Assembly (NCBI GenBank): GCA_039545295.1
Contig: BCIK01000018.1
Coordinates: 1-64,000 of the forward strand
Reading direction: 5' to 3'
Source: Udeniomyces pyricola
Taxonomy: Eukaryota > Basidiomycota > Tremellomycetes > Cystofilobasidiales > Mrakiaceae
DNA: 64,000 nt
This document shows positions 1-9,396 of this stretch, in pieces. Position 1 is the stretch's first letter, and each line of letters opens with the position of its first letter. Made by a program: the position numbers and the translations under genes. Below the pieces are notes generated by a model. That model saw only the letters and a list, made by a program, of their open reading frames with translations. It was not told the DNA's origin and ran no database searches.

Positions 1-1105
1 GGAAACAAGGTCTATGAATTTTCTCAACTCAAAGGCAAAGTCGTCCTTATCGTCAACACCGCTTCGAGATGGTACGTCCTGCAGTCGATCATCATGATCC
101 CCCCCCCCCCCGCCCCCTTCTCTTTCTATCTGCGCCTTTCGTTTGCAACATCTTTTGGACGACTCAACCCCTCGCTTACCCCTTTTGACACGGACCCCTT
201 TCTGAATGACATTCATGTGTTTGACCGTTCCTACGACACACCAGTGGTTTCACGCCTCAATACCGCGGTCTCGAAGCCCTCCATCAACGGTACGCCGCCG
301 CCGGACTCGTCACGCTCGGCTTCCCTTGCGACGGCTTCGGTCATCAGGAACCAGGGACAGACGATGAAATCCTCGAGCAGTGCGAGTTGAATCATGGCGT
401 CACGTTCCCACTCATGAAGAAGGTGAGAGAACCCCCCCCCCCCCCCCCCCCCCCCCTTCCCCCCTTTTTCCTTCTTAACCTGATGGTTTGATCAATCATA
501 CCTCTTGAATAACTAACCCCTGGTCTCCCTCCTTCCTCCTTTGGTTTTTCCTCCGGGACTTTCTAACAACTCTCTCTTTTTTGCTTTGCTTCCGGCAACA
601 GAGCGACGTCAACGGTTCGAGCACCAACGAAACGTTCCGCTACCTCAAAGCCCAAGAGAAAGGCAAAGGGTTCTTTGGGTCGGCCATCAAATGGAATTTT
701 ACCAAGTTCCTCGTCGATCAGAATGGCGTCGTCGTCGATCGGTTCGCACCGACGACTACACCGGTGCGTCGGTTTTATTTATTTATTTATTTTTGAAAGT
801 TTCCTTCTCCTTCCTTCTTTCTTGTTTCTGAGGTTCGAGAAGAGGAGTGCTTGAAGATCACCCTAGCTTGACGTTTCACCATCGGTCTACTCGGGAAATC
901 CGGCCTGACCCATGGAAATATCCTGCCGTTGCGCCATGATGATGTATACATCCATGGTACTTAGACTAAACATCATATCTCTCCTCCCCCTCATTGCCCT
1001 CCCTTTTTTCAATCTACCTTGCCTGATCTGGCTTTTCAGGAACATATCGGGGAGAAGATCGCTAAGCTTCTCGATCCGACCACACCTCGTCGTGGGTCCG
1101 CCTAA
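1..1105 (+). CDS. Glutathione peroxidase-family thiol peroxidase, 5' truncated by window edge
   Basis: Exons 1..71, 245..422, 602..763 and 1040..1105 join in frame to 158 residues ending in TAA. The family reduces hydrogen peroxide and lipid peroxides; fungal members are usually thioredoxin-dependent. Fragment residues 24 (NTASRCGFTPQY), 52 ([13 protein letters not shown]) and 70 (EQCELNHG) are the three cysteines of yeast Gpx3-type enzymes; the Gln of GHQEPG (58) and the Trp-Asn of KWNF (114-115) complete the catalytic tetrad. The first Cys is encoded by TGT, so this is not a selenoprotein. Compared with Gpx3 about 12 N-terminal residues are missing upstream of base 1. The catalytic Cys codon is split by intron 1 (TG|T). 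Intron 2 holds a 25-nt C run. The gene converges on the dienelactone hydrolase. Family assignment is firm; the electron donor is inferred. Confidence 0.93.
432..456. repeat. Poly-C run (25 nt)
   Basis: Uninterrupted C run just after the 5' splice site of intron 2 of the peroxidase gene. The exact length may be unreliable. Confidence 0.9.
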
Positions 1106-2108
1106 ACCAACCCCAAAAAAAAAATCAAAACCAAACAAAAAAAAAAAAAAAAGAAGAGGAAGGAACCCCCAAAGAAGAAGAAGAAGAAGAAGAAAAACAC
1201 ACACACACACACACGATAACACACACACGTCCTAAACCGTTTTTGTAAACCACACCATATATATCCACACCACGATCTACTTTTCCCCTCTCCTCTCCTC
1301 CTTTGTCGCTCCCCCAAACCATTTCTTACTTTCCGTTCACGCAAAAAAAAAAAACTTGCTTGCAGTGCTTCGATCGGGGAGGGGGGGGGGAATCCACCAC
1401 CATCGACGTACGACATCCTCATCATGAAACGTTCCTTGACGCTTCGGCCCCACGGGTAGCCTAGACGACGATTTTCCTCCCTTTCATTCATAGTACTGTA
1501 GTCACTTCATTCCATCATCACCACCCTCTCTACCCACTGTTGTTTGCTTTGATGAAACCCATCAAACGGATCCAACCCTTTCCTCTTTCGCTCCTTTTTT
1601 TTTTTTTTTTTTTTTTTTCCTTTCTCCATCTTTCGTTTTTTTGTTTGTTTGGTTTGGTTTTGTTCGCATTGTTTTTCTTCTTCTTCTTCTTTTGTTTTAT
1701 TGCATCTGTACGCTTTTTTCTTTTTTTTTTGTGTTGATGAGTGAGACCTGACTGGAATCTGGATGATCAGAATGACACCGATGGAGTCAATTCCTCGCCA
1801 AAAAGAGGAAAATAAGGACGCATTCATCAGGGGGACGAGATGTCCTTTGCAAAGCCATTCGATACATCAACGATTTAGATCTGGAAAACGGAGAAGAAAA
1901 AAGGGGGGGAGGGGGAGATAGGGGCCGACAAAGCGAGAGGAAAGGAGGAAGCCTAGGAAGGGCTCGATCATGAGCTGGGTAAGAAAAGAAGACAGGGAGA
2001 GAGAGAAGCCGGAAGGACGCATTTCTAGACAAGTGGTCATGGCATGTGTATATCTCTCCTTTGGGCGAGGATAGTGTGAGGTTTTTTTTATTTTTATTTT
2101 TATTTTGT
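1106..2108. other. Convergent intergenic region, low complexity
   Basis: Space between the peroxidase stop and the dienelactone hydrolase stop. It holds A-rich, (GAA)n and (AC)n tracts at about 1111-1229 and T-rich tracts at about 1595-1735. I see no gene; it should contain both 3' UTRs. Confidence 0.6.
1111..1229. repeat. Compound microsatellite: A-rich, (GAA)n, (AC)n
   Basis: Poly-A stretches are followed by about six GAA units and about ten AC units, directly downstream of the peroxidase stop codon. Confidence 0.85.
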
Positions 2109-3992
2109 TTAGAGAACCGAGGTGAACCACTTGGATTGCATGACGTAAGCGTCGTGGAAGGCCTGACTTTGGGCCTTGTCGGAGAGGTCGGCTCGGGCGG
2201 CAGCCCATCCGTGCTGTTTATATGGGGAAGTTTTCAGGGGGAGAAGAAGGTAGAATTTGGAGAGGAGGGAGGAAGGACCAGGGCGAGTAAAACAAAACAA
2301 AAAAATCAGATCATTTGGCTTAGATAACCAGGAAAGCAAAGAAAACCCCCGCCCGACTATGGAGAAGCTTTCACTTCGTTTCTCCTCAAAACACAACAAC
2401 AACAAAAAAGAGAGAGGAAAAGTGAAAGAAAAGAAACCTTACCGGCTGGTCCTCAAACACCTTGTAAGCGCACTCGTTCCAGAACGGTTTAGCCTCCAAC
2501 GCCTTCTTGAGGTCCTCCATGATGTCGCGGTCCTCGTTCATCGATGGCCAGAGAGCCGTTGGGACGGTGATGGCTTCAGCGTCGCCCTTGGCGAGGAGAG
2601 ATGGGTGAAGGACCGCTTTGGCATCGAGTTTGGAGCATGAGAAGACGAGCTTGCCACCCCTGGAAAAAAAGGGTAAGGAAAAGAAAAAGAAGAAAAAAAG
2701 GGGAAAGAACAAAGGATAGATTGTTGACGAATCGGTCAGAAAGAGATGACTTTTTCTGAGACAAGCAAGACTTGAGACGTTCCTCTTCGAAACATGCAGG
2801 AAAAAGGCAGAAAAAAAAACCCCCAGATCCAAATTCAGGAGAAGAAAAAGGAGAGAAAAAAAAAAAGAAAAAAACCGTACCAGCAGAATCCAACGGCTCC
2901 GACCTTTTCGATCGATCGCTTCTCCCTGGCCTCGGCAATGACGGCATCGAGCTTGACGAGGTTCGTCTGCGGGTTCGCAGGGCCTGAGAAAAGGGCCTGG
3001 ATCTTCTTTTGCCTGTAGCAAGATAAGACCAAGAGGATCAGGAAAGAGCAAANAAAAAAAAGGAACAAATAATCCCAAGGATGCGTCGGGGACCGCAAGC
3101 AAAAAAAAAAAAAAAAAGACGTCAGTAAGAAAAAAAAAAGACAATAAGAGAAAACCGCCAATTTTGGAAAGAAAAAAAGAATTTGGAAGTGCTAAGATAG
3201 AAAGAGAAAGGAAAAGACCAAAAACTGACTTCTCCTCAGTCGAAGGGGGAGCAAAGAGGTTGTGATCGGTCTTCATGCCGTTGAAGAAGTCGGGCATCCA
3301 AACGAGCGCCCCCGTGCCGGCCGCGAGAAGGTCAGCACCTTGGAAGACTTGAGGACCGAAGCCAAAAATGTCGTAGCTGATCCGTCGTAGCAGAATGACG
3401 ACATGAGGATTAGGTGGGACCAGAGAAAAGAGAAGAAGAGGGGGAATGGGAGAGAGATAAGGTATAGTTCGGGCACCGAATAGGAAAAGCACGTCGATCT
3501 GTCAGCAGCCGGTCTACACAGACCTATCCCTACTAAAACCCCCTCTCCCCTTTCTTGCCACGCAGGAGAACGCATGCCGTCGGCCTCTTTAGATGAGTTG
3601 ACAAGACCTACGTGTAGACGATGAGCTTCTTGGACGAAGCATCTCCAACGACGTAAGTCTTGAGGTCCGCGATAGTCTCGTAGGTGCCCTTGGGAGTGTA
3701 CTCGGCTTCGATCGCAGGGAGCGAGCAGCAGGCTGTTTGTTTAGAGGTGATTCAAATTGATATGAATGTGAGAAGACATATCGGTTCGTAAGGAGGGTGG
3801 AGAGGGTAATCGCGCAAAACGGGGAAGAACGAGGAAGGAAGGGGGGGGAGGGGGAGGTGAGAGAGACATCCAGATTTAGCATAGGCCGCTGTGCTCTTGT
3901 TGCTGTTCTAAATGAGATGCGGTCCCTCTTCTTGGAGACTCGGAAAAGCCGACAGGCAACGGACCCTTGTTGTTGTTGACGATGTCGGACAT
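2109..3992 (-). CDS. Dienelactone hydrolase family protein
   Basis: Exons 3965..3992, 3612..3732, 3230..3376, 2881..3012, 2443..2659 and 2109..2213 (read on the minus strand) close in phase to 249 residues. This is an alpha/beta hydrolase of the DLH family; the bacterial prototype opens dienelactones in chloroaromatic degradation, while fungal cytosolic members mostly lack a known substrate. The nucleophile motif GFCWGGK (Cys142) is rebuilt across the intron 4 junction, the acid is probably in NEDRD (about residue 186), and the His is in HGWAAAR (His216), which opens the last exon. YDIFGF after the first strands is typical. Start ATG (MSDIVNNNK) gives a normal-length family member. Introns are strongly T-rich on the coding strand. 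Family is secure, substrate unknown. Confidence 0.9.
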
Positions 3993-4934
3993 AGTTTCGA
4001 TAAAGAGCAAGATTGATACGTAGATGGGGGAGAAGGAATGCAAGCAAGGGCAAGATTAAGGGAAGATGAACGTTGGGAGTTGGACTGAAAGATGTGGAAG
4101 ACGCCGAGCTGATCGGGTGGATTGTTGGTCGGAGGCAGTAACTGCCGTACGCAGTACATGACTTAATAGGTCGATTGACACGTCATGCATCATGCTTCAT
4201 GCTTATGTAAGACCGTGCGCACACTGACGTCTCTACAAATCAACTTCTATATAGACCTCAACCTCCATGCATACATCATACGCACCTGCATACACATATC
4301 AATGATATGTCTTCAACATGCGCACGACAGACTACCATCGGCTGATAAGATCACATCAACTATCGATGTACGTTTATCGTGTATATATATATATATATCC
4401 GTCTGAATGTTTGTCTGTCCACGCTTGATTATAATGCATGCGCGCGAGTAACATATATCAATGACCATGCATGAACAGCTTGGGTGTCATCAGTTTGCAC
4501 CATGCAGATCCGACAGTACATACCAAGTGCCAGCTGCACCAATCGGCCCGCCACGGTCTTAACAAGTGGTTGTCATTTCTTTGTCAAAAGGATTCACATT
4601 CCCTGTCATGCATGCAGTGTCAGGTCTTTCTGTTCACGTCGATTGGGAATGTCTGCAACGCGGATTGCCTTTGACTAAACTTCTCGTTCCCTCTCTAGTC
4701 TTACTTCGATTGGATCCCAATCGCCCTGGATAGTGACGATTGTGTTCCTGTCCATAGTTGGGGAACCGATCACCTGGAGCAGATCTGCTAGCTTTTCAAG
4801 GTCCAACTCCCGTCAACTTCTGCTCCCGAGCAGCGCATCTTGCCGCTCGATACCAACTAAGCACTGTAGGATAACCACGAACGACTCACAGGAATGCCAT
4901 AAGGAAAAAAAAAAGGCATAATGTAGTTTTCCTT
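3993..4934. other. Intergenic: promoter side of the hydrolase gene, AT-richer spacer
   Basis: No supported ORF. Rich in ATGCAT and CATGCA words (4180-4640) and a short TA repeat near 4383-4398. Presumably holds the hydrolase promoter on its left and the 3' UTR of the COA8-like gene on its right. Confidence 0.5.
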
Positions 4935-6010
4935 TCAAGCATCACCTCTCTTCCCCATCAACGACCACCAAGCCCTCAACACACCCCACTGACCCCCCCA
5001 CCACTCCCTCATCCATCTCCTTTGACTCGGAGCTTCCTGCAGAACCCATTCTCGGTGGAAGGCAGCGATGGCGTCTTCTCGAGCGTCGGATTCGGCCCGC
5101 GTCGGGTTCGAGGGATCAACGGGCGGAGGGAGAGACGAGAGGACAGAAGCGAGGGATGCAGAGAATCGAGTGTTATTCGATGCCTAGGGAAAGAATAACG
5201 AAGCAAAGTTAATGAGCAGAGATTAGTTAGTGTCTTGATCCAAAAAGAAAGAAGAAGAAGAAGAAGAAGAAGAAGAAAAGGAAAGAAACAAAAAAACAAA
5301 GGTGAAGGACGCGACACGGCAAAGCCAGAAGCGAAGATAGCACGAACCCAGAATGCTTGATTGAAGTCGTCCAACGCTTCCCTCTGCATCCTATACGCCA
5401 TTTGATCGTTGGTCTCTCCCCCTTCCTGTGGAAATTCTTCTGGGGTGTAGAACCCAGGTTTATAATCCGATCGGCCGCCGTCTTGCCTTACGCGCTGGAT
5501 CGCGTCGAGGCTCAGAGGGCCGTCGCCGGTGACGCTTCTTGATGGGTCGGATGGAGCGGAAGTACGACGGAGTGGAAGAGGTGGGTACTGCGAGGGGTTC
5601 TTGTGAGTGATGGTCGGGGAAGGAAGGGTTGAAGCGGCAGAAGGAGGAGGCTGGGAAGTTGTCGCGTAGCGAATGGGCCGAATGTTGGAAATTGGGTCGG
5701 GACTAAGAACGGCATGAGTGCGAAACAAGGGCGATTGGTCCACAAAGAATCTTTTGTCAGTCGAGCTGATGGACTGAATCACTACGGTCTGGACTGTGAG
5801 TGGTGTTGGACTATGAGAGTGATAACATGGGTGTAACGCTCTGTGCCATCAAAGGCAACAAGCAGTCGAGACTCACGGCCCAACGAGGTCGACATGGGGA
5901 TGACTTGGGTCGAACTGGACGACGGGGATCCGTGACGATCTTGATGGTCTCGGACGGGACGCCGCTCTGATGGTGGATGAACGGAAGGCGAGTGAAGGAG
6001 TAGGGGGCAT
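4935..6010 (-). CDS. COA8/APOPT-like mitochondrial cytochrome c oxidase assembly protein
   Basis: Exons 5877..6010, 5348..5765 and 4935..5183 (minus strand) close in phase to 266 residues. COA8 (APOPT1) family proteins are mitochondrial factors that support complex IV assembly and protect it under oxidative stress. The family signature is visible: SPDPISNIRPIRY (about residues 66-78), then a helix ending DDFNQAFWASNNTRF, matching the family's PDPxSNxRP and W-N-x-x-F-W pattern. The N-terminus (MPPTPSLAFRSSTIRAASRP) is basic and Ser/Arg-rich, as for a mitochondrial presequence. The C-terminal part (FHREWVLQEAPSQRRW) is more variable. The exon 2 acceptor was chosen because it alone keeps frame with exon 1. 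It is divergent from the SF3B6 gene 178 bp away. Confidence 0.75.
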
Positions 6011-6188
6011 GACTGTTGATTGGGTTGCTAGTGCGAGGATTATGGTGAATACAGTCCTGTAGTTGAATATGGACGTCGGTTGGAGGAGCTGCCGGTGACT
6101 TGCAGCAGCCGCCGCCGCATACATCCCATCCATTATCCCCTTCGCCCAGCCAAACGTCCATCAACCCCCGCTCGTCCGCCTTTTACCC
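6011..6188. promoter_or_regulatory. Compact bidirectional promoter region (COA8-like / SF3B6)
   Basis: 178 bp between the two divergent start codons must contain both 5' UTRs and core promoters. C-rich on the plus strand near 6100-6180; no clear TATA box. Confidence 0.55.
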
Positions 6189-7262
6189 ATGTCTACAGTA
6201 CGTAGTCCCTCAATTCCCATTCACAAAAATCCATCCCTTCAACGAGTTTAACCTTGATTTCCGCTCCTGTATTCTCCTCCCAGTCAAGAGACCAACACCG
6301 AAGTGAGCACAAAATCCACCCCCGTTCGCCCCTTCCCAACCGGTCGACCCAAACTCAGCCCTTTTCTTCCTCCCCTCTCATCCTCCTCGCTCACACAGTC
6401 CTCTTCGTCAAGAACCTCAACTTCAACACTACCGGTGAAGATCTCTACGAACTCTTTGGTACCCATGGTGCCATCAGACAAGTTCGGCTCGGCAATGTAC
6501 GACGCGAACTTCCTTCCTCTTTCCTTGCGACAGAACATCGGTCCTTCTCTCTTTCTCTCGGTCCAATCCGTACCGTCGCGTCGAAATACCGCTTCAGTTA
6601 CTCATCCCTATCCTCCTGCCATTCTGCATCGCGTTCTCCATCTCATCAGGGCCCTAAAACGAAAGGAACAGCCTACGTCGTATGTCATTGTCCCCACCGT
6701 CTCAACTATCATCTACCACGCCATCAGTCACCTTCAGCCACTCATCAGCTCTTTTCTTCTCTTTCGGTCCATCCTGCTTGCCTTGGAATCCCCATCTTCC
6801 CCTTCTTCAGGCGTTTGAAGAAGTAGCCGATTGCAAATCTGCCATGGACAAACTGAATGGGTTCCATTTGCAAGACCGTTATATCGTCTGTGCGTCGCTG
6901 ATTCCCGATCGAAGCCAGGCGGAGACGTCGATCCCCCCCCCCCTTGTCATCTCTCCCATCCTTTTGATCTTCCCCGTGCTGGCGTTTGTTTCTTTTTTTT
7001 TTCGCTGGAGCTCGACGTCCTGCGAGTCGAAAGGAACGAGTACTCATCAACACACTTTGACTTTCCTGTTATTCGTCACTCAAATATCGCACAAATCCTA
7101 TACTTTCATATACTCACCTCGCTCACCCTTACCCACCCCTCCTCCTCCACAGTGCTGTTCCACCAACCGACGCGTCAAGCCTATGCCGCCAATAAGGCCG
7201 ACATCAAAGCGCGTGAAGAAGCTGTCGCGGCTGAGAAGCAACGGCTAGGTATCGAGGATTGA
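6189..7262 (+). CDS. SF3B6 (p14) U2 snRNP branch-site RRM protein
   Basis: Exons 6189..6197, 6284..6302, 6399..6496, 6650..6679, 6811..6889 and 7153..7262 close in phase to 114 residues (human SF3B6 has 125). The SF3b subunit p14 contacts the intron branch adenosine and SF3B1 in the U2 snRNP. A single RRM fills the protein: RNP2 ILFVKNL (10-16), RNP1 KGTAYVAF (47-54), and family-typical EDLYELFGTHGAIRQVRLGN and DKLNGFHLQDRYIVLLF. The C-terminal helix is shorter than in human. The start MSTSRDQHRI is made of a 9-nt and a 19-nt exon; this path is the only one that gives the conserved (N/H)RILFVKNL junction. Convergent with the IAH1-like gene. Confidence 0.92.
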
Positions 7263-7771
7263 GTGGAAATTCACGCGACTGCGTTGCCATTCGGCGGTGA
7301 AAGCAAGGGAAAGAGAGGAGGGAGAGGAACCTTGGCGTTTTGCTCCCTTTGTTCTCTGGATCGACCTCGATCCTCTTACTTGAACCTCGATGAGGTTGAG
7401 ATCGAAGGGGACGTTGAGGATATGTTGCCTTGTGGAACGTGTCAATCTCACCTTTTGCCAAATCATAGACCTCGGTTTTCATCGTCCTCTTTTCGTCTTT
7501 TTTTTCTTTCTCTTTCTTTATCTGCGACTATCTTTTTTTCCTTTCTTCTTCTCTATCTTTTTTTTTCCTTGTATGAACACATGTACTTTATATGGTTGAA
7601 CGCATCTGGTGGGGTCTTTTGATGAGCCCAAGGATGGTTGCATGAGCGTGTAACTATCTTCCCTTGGCTTTCCGTTCATCTTTCACCTCTCTATCGTCAC
7701 CACTAGCACCAGCTCCACCTTAAACTCAACCCTCCTCCCTTTCTTCCCCACGATCCATTTCAATGACGTCC
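7263..7771. other. Convergent 3' region between SF3B6 and IAH1-like genes
   Basis: No coding signal. A strongly pyrimidine-rich stretch at 7460-7570 on the plus strand is probably the SF3B6 3' UTR or end-processing region. Confidence 0.5.
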
Positions 7772-9396
7772 TCAATCCAAACGTGGCACCAACGTCGACC
7801 AATCCGGCCACGTTCTCTCCATCTTCTCCGAGGCGAATCCCGCTTCGTCAAGGAGTGGATACAGAACCTCGCATACGACTTGGTACCCTTTGGGCGAAAG
7901 GTGGAGACCGTCCGTGAGAAGGTCTTCGAGAGCTTGCGAGGGTTGAGAGCGATAGTGGTCAAAAGCCTATGCAAACAAAAGGGAAGGGACGGAGTGGGAG
8001 ATCAAGGGAAATGATGAACCAAGGCCAAGTCGGACACGTTAGTCGACTTGGACCACGATACCCCAGGTCAAGCGTTGCATCAACAAAGCTTTTACCCTTA
8101 CACAACTTGGGTACTTTCGGAGAAATGTGGCACGACCAAAGGGCTTTCGGAAGACTTACCGCCCAGACATCAACGAGCCTCACGCCTTCGCTTTCCAACT
8201 CCATCGCGACGGCCCTACATCCCTCCGCATACATCCCCGTACGTTCCTCCGTCCTATCTTCCTTCGTCTGGGGCTCCTTCGAGGCTGCCCATCGGGCAGG
8301 TTGAGGAATAGGAGGGGTAAAGAGGAATTTGGGTGTCGTTGAAGGAAGGAGACGAAGGATGGTGCGCAGGTTGGAAACGTATGTGTCGAGAGGCACTCCT
8401 TGGCGGGTGGAGGCTTCGGGAAGACAAGCATCGTTGGCTCCTAGCCAGAGGGTCATCTACCAGAAATCGCAACATGTGTGTCACATCGGAGGAGGGTAGG
8501 AAGAAAGAAGAGAGAGAGAGAAAAAAGAAGAAAAAAAAAAGTCGATATGAGGGGTCAACGGTCGATCGAGAAAGAAATCCCGCTTCAACATGACAATTCC
8601 TCTCCCCTCCCCTAGTGTTCTTTCATAGACGCCGCCCTTTCCGTCCTGACGACGTACAAAGGCAATTTTTTGGTAATCGCCATTTCCTTGCGGGTGAAAG
8701 AGTTGACGGGCGATAGGGAGGACCATCTCGGTGGTGTATCCGGAGTAACCTCGGTTGATGACATCGAGCTGAAGATCGTTAAGGCCCATAAACGCGTCAT
8801 GTTAGTAAGTCTCCATCTCACAAAGAACTCCCCCCCCCCCCTCTCCCCTTTCTTCCATGGGTTGATGGTGTAATGGTCGATTGGAGCGAACCTTTCGGAC
8901 ATATCGTTCTGTTGGTCGAGATAGGTCAGACGATGTGGTTAGTCTTATGCTTGGTGTTGATCAGCCAAAGCAAGCAAAGACACCGTCGTGCGCAACGAGA
9001 TGGTCCCATCGCATAGGTGAATGTCGGATGAGGGAAACAAGTCTCGTGTCGGACGTACGCGCCAGCTCGGAACTCAGACCCTGGCAGACCCAAGAGAGCT
9101 CGGTGATGCTGTCTCCCTAGATGAGGTTCAAAACGAAAACACCGCGAGCATCCCGTTAAGAGCGGCTAAACCTGAGCGATGAGCAAGAGATGGAGAGAGA
9201 GATAGAAGGAAGGGCCCACGAGAAGACTAGCATAAACGTTGGAGATGGACCGGGAAGAACAGGACGGAGGATTTCAGTCCGGATCGAAACTTGAGCGGAA
9301 GGGATATGGGCGACGATGGAATTGGTATACTTACACGATGCAATCCTGGTTGGCTGGGTTAAGCGACATTGAAGAGCCAGTGAGGGGAAGTTGCAT
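7772..9396 (-). CDS. IAH1-like SGNH/GDSL esterase
   Basis: Exons 9335..9396, 9220..9226, 9059..9116, 8892..8908, 8658..8768, 8160..8456 and 7772..7966 (minus strand) close in phase to 248 residues, the usual size of isoamyl-acetate hydrolases. SGNH hydrolases cleave acetate and other short esters. Block I VLLGDSITE (Ser26), block II RGYSGYTTE (Gly57), block III GANDACLP (Asn93) and block V DGLHLS (Asp203, His206) are all present. The Val-Leu-Leu before GDS is supplied by a 7-nt exon, and QRYVRK by a 17-nt exon; both are needed for frame and for conserved residues. Two in-frame start codons exist (9396 and 9369); the second, MSLNPANQDC, may be the true one. Substrate is inferred from family only. 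Confidence 0.88.

Noticed and set aside
5009..5782. COA8-like protein starting at 5782 with IQSISS
   Set aside because: That frame starts with GTG inside an intron; splicing at CATCAG|C from the upstream ATG exon gives a continuous frame and a mitochondrial-type N-terminus.
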